From Halicephalobus mephisto (lineage: Eukaryota; Nematoda; Chromadorea; Rhabditida; Panagrolaimidae), in contig SWDT01000005.1 of assembly GCA_009193035.1 (NCBI GenBank), positions 186,001 through 250,000 of the forward strand: a stretch of 64,000 nt of DNA. Reading direction: 5' to 3'. A program made the translations under genes and the position numbers. Positions 59,001-62,000 of this stretch are shown here, one piece after another. Position 1 is the first letter of the stretch; each line of letters begins with the position of its first letter. Below the pieces are notes generated by a model that saw nothing but the letters and a program-made list of their open reading frames with translations, was not told the origin of the DNA and made no database searches.

Positions 59001-62000
59001 TTGTGTGGATTTTTCGTTTTTGATACTGTTAAAACCACCTGGAATCAACCTGAAGAAGTAAAGTTCTAGTTTTTGGTTTATTCCTGATATGGAAGAAATT
59101 ATTAGAATCAAATTTTAAAGTTTTTAGTTTTGTAATTTTATGTTTTAACTAGTTTAATTGTTATTTATTTCAGTGCCTGACACTACTATCAAAGTCGTCC
59201 TGAACGTTTCTTCCGAAAATGTTGCTGTTGGAGACAGAGTTTGGCTTGATTGTACTGTAGTTGGAGATCCAGATGCCAAGATCGAATACTTCAAAGATGG
59301 CTCCGACGAACTTCCAGAAGGATCTACTGTAAGTTCTTTTTTATCAGAGCTTAGCTTACTTGACTTTTTTCTACTCTATCAACTTTCAAAGTCTACAGTA
59401 ATAACTATCATTTCAATTCTATCTTTTCTAGCTAACTGAATGCGAGGGCGAGGCCTACAGAAGCAAAGCAAAAGTGAGCCGTGAATATTGGGTGCTTGAT
59501 TTGATACTAATTCCCCCCTTTTGCTGTTTTCCTATCTAACTATGTCTGATCTGTGAAGTGCTTTTTCCTTTTTGCTTTGATGTGTCGGATTTAATTACCG
59601 TAATAATATGGACTTTTAGGTGACTGGATCCCGACTTCTCTTCAACTCTGTGACAGAAGAAGATACTGGAAAATATGAATGTAAAGCTCATACTTCAGAA
59701 GGCACTTTGGTGACTTCAGCTATTATCAACGTTGGATCATCAAAACGTAAGCGCAAGTCCAGAAGACGCAATCGGCGTCGTCATCATCGTCGACACAGAG
59801 CTTCTCACTCGAGCGAAGGAACCCGCAAACATCACAAAAATGTGGTCTTTGGGGACTGGTTCGCATCGAGCTAAGTCGATTCCATCTTCTCTCATCAACA
59901 ACACGAGTCTAACAGGCTAACAGAGAGATTTCACAAGGAAAGGTGCTTTAATTGAATGGCTTTTTGAAATAAGTTGTAACTCATTGGAGATGTGTTCAGA
60001 ATCTGTGTTTAATTTTTGCTAATCTTTTGGAATGGGGAAAATTTGCGGAATTTTATAGATTAAGTGTTGAAAAAATGGAAGTGAATTTGTTTGTTTTTTT
60101 GGGTGGATTTTTGAAGCATTTTTTTCTGTTTTGATTTAATTCTAATGTTTTTCGTAACTAGGTGGATTTTTTTCAATCTTTATGGATACCTAAATGGTTT
60201 TTTTTTAAAGTGATCATAATACGAAAAAAAATAGGATTTTTTGGATTACTTTGTTTCAGAAGATTGTTTTGGAAATTTAATCATGGATTCTGGATGTAGT
60301 CTTGGAAAAAATTTGATATGTGGATGATTTTAAAAAGCCAATTTAAATTAAGTACCTTTTTTTGTCAGCTTTTTTGTCGCGCCCAGTGATTGAAAAAAGT
60401 TTTTTATAGAGTGATTTTTAAATTCTAATTTTTGCCATATTTTCACTTTGAAGCACTGCCTGTGGCTGCTTTTGATTTTGCTTGACCTAATTCTGGTGCT
60501 GCCATTTTTGCGCAACAAAACTTGCCGAAAAAATTTGCTCAGTGTTTTTGTTTATGAATTGTGTAATTGCAGTTAGTATATTTAATAAAGAAGTTTTGTT
60601 GTTTGATTTGGAGAAATAACGAAAGTGATGATTGAGGGTGAGTGGATAACTGGCACAAGGATCTTTGATGTTCTTCTCGTCTGTTTGTAGAGTAGAAACT
60701 AATTAATTAACAGCACGAGAGAAGATGCAGTCGGGAATTTTCGGAAATTTCCTCAATCATCATTTTTGGTGTTTTTAAATTGGATTGTGATTTTTGGGAT
60801 TTTGTGGGAGAATTTTGAAGTTTTTTGGATTTTGAAAATTTCTGGAATCTGGTGGAAGATTCTGGAATTTTGGAAATTTTGAAAAATTCTGAAGTTTTTT
60901 CGGAATTTTTGGAATCTGGTGGAAGATTCTGAAATTTTCGGAATTTCGTGGAAGATTTTAGAATTTTGGAAATTTTGAAAAATTCTGAAGTTTTTTTGCA
61001 ATTTTCGGAATTTCGTGGAAGATTCTGAAATTTTCGGAATCTAGTAGAAGATTTTAGAATTTTGGAAATTTTGAAGAATTCTGAAGTTTTTTTGCAATTT
61101 TCGGAATCTGGTGGAAGATTCTAGAATTTTGAAAAATTCTGAAGGTTTTTCGAAATTTTTGGAATTTTAAAAATTTAGAATCTGATTGAAGATTCCAAAG
61201 TTTTTTCGAAGCTTTTGAAATTTGACGATTCTGGAGTTTTTAGAATTTTGAAATTTCCGGAATCTTCTAAAAACAGAAATTTTAGAAATTTCTAAGAATT
61301 TTGGAAATTCGTTTTAGGACCATTTTGTAAAATTTGAATTTTGATTTTCATAATGTTACGGTTGTTTCCAGTGGGAATTCCCGGGAACTTGGTGTCTCCT
61401 CCCTTGCCTTCTGTGTCTTCTGAAATCGTCGTGAACAGGAAGCCGATCGGACCGGTCGTCGCCCCGGTGCCTACAGTAATCGGCGGTGGGTCTTCTGATG
61501 AGGTTACTGTAGCTCCGAGTAGACCATTAGATACTGTAGTTTCGAGCAGAAGTGAAGCGGTTTCTCATTGGCCAGTGGAAAAAGAAAATTACGTGGAGCA
61601 AGCCAGAAGAATCCCCGTCATCAGGACCGTCGGAGACGAGGCGATTCTGAAATGTGGCGGTCAGACGACAGGTGCCAAAGACGAAGATATAAAATGGCAG
61701 AAAATCGGTGGAGAAATGCCTCGAACTTACAGAATCTACCGTACTGATTTGTACATATCCGGAGTCAAAAAAGACGACGAAGGGCTCTACCAATGCGCCG
61801 TCGCCCTCCCCGGAGGCCATGGCAGCATTTCCTTCGTCGATCTCAAAATTGCTGGTAATTTTATTTTTTAATTTTTAATTTTAGAAATTCTTTATTTTTT
61901 TATTTTATTTCAGAATTAAATTTTGAAATTTCAATTTTTTTAATTTTATTTTTAATTTTAGAAATTCTTAATTCTTTATTTTTTAATTTTATTTAAGAAC

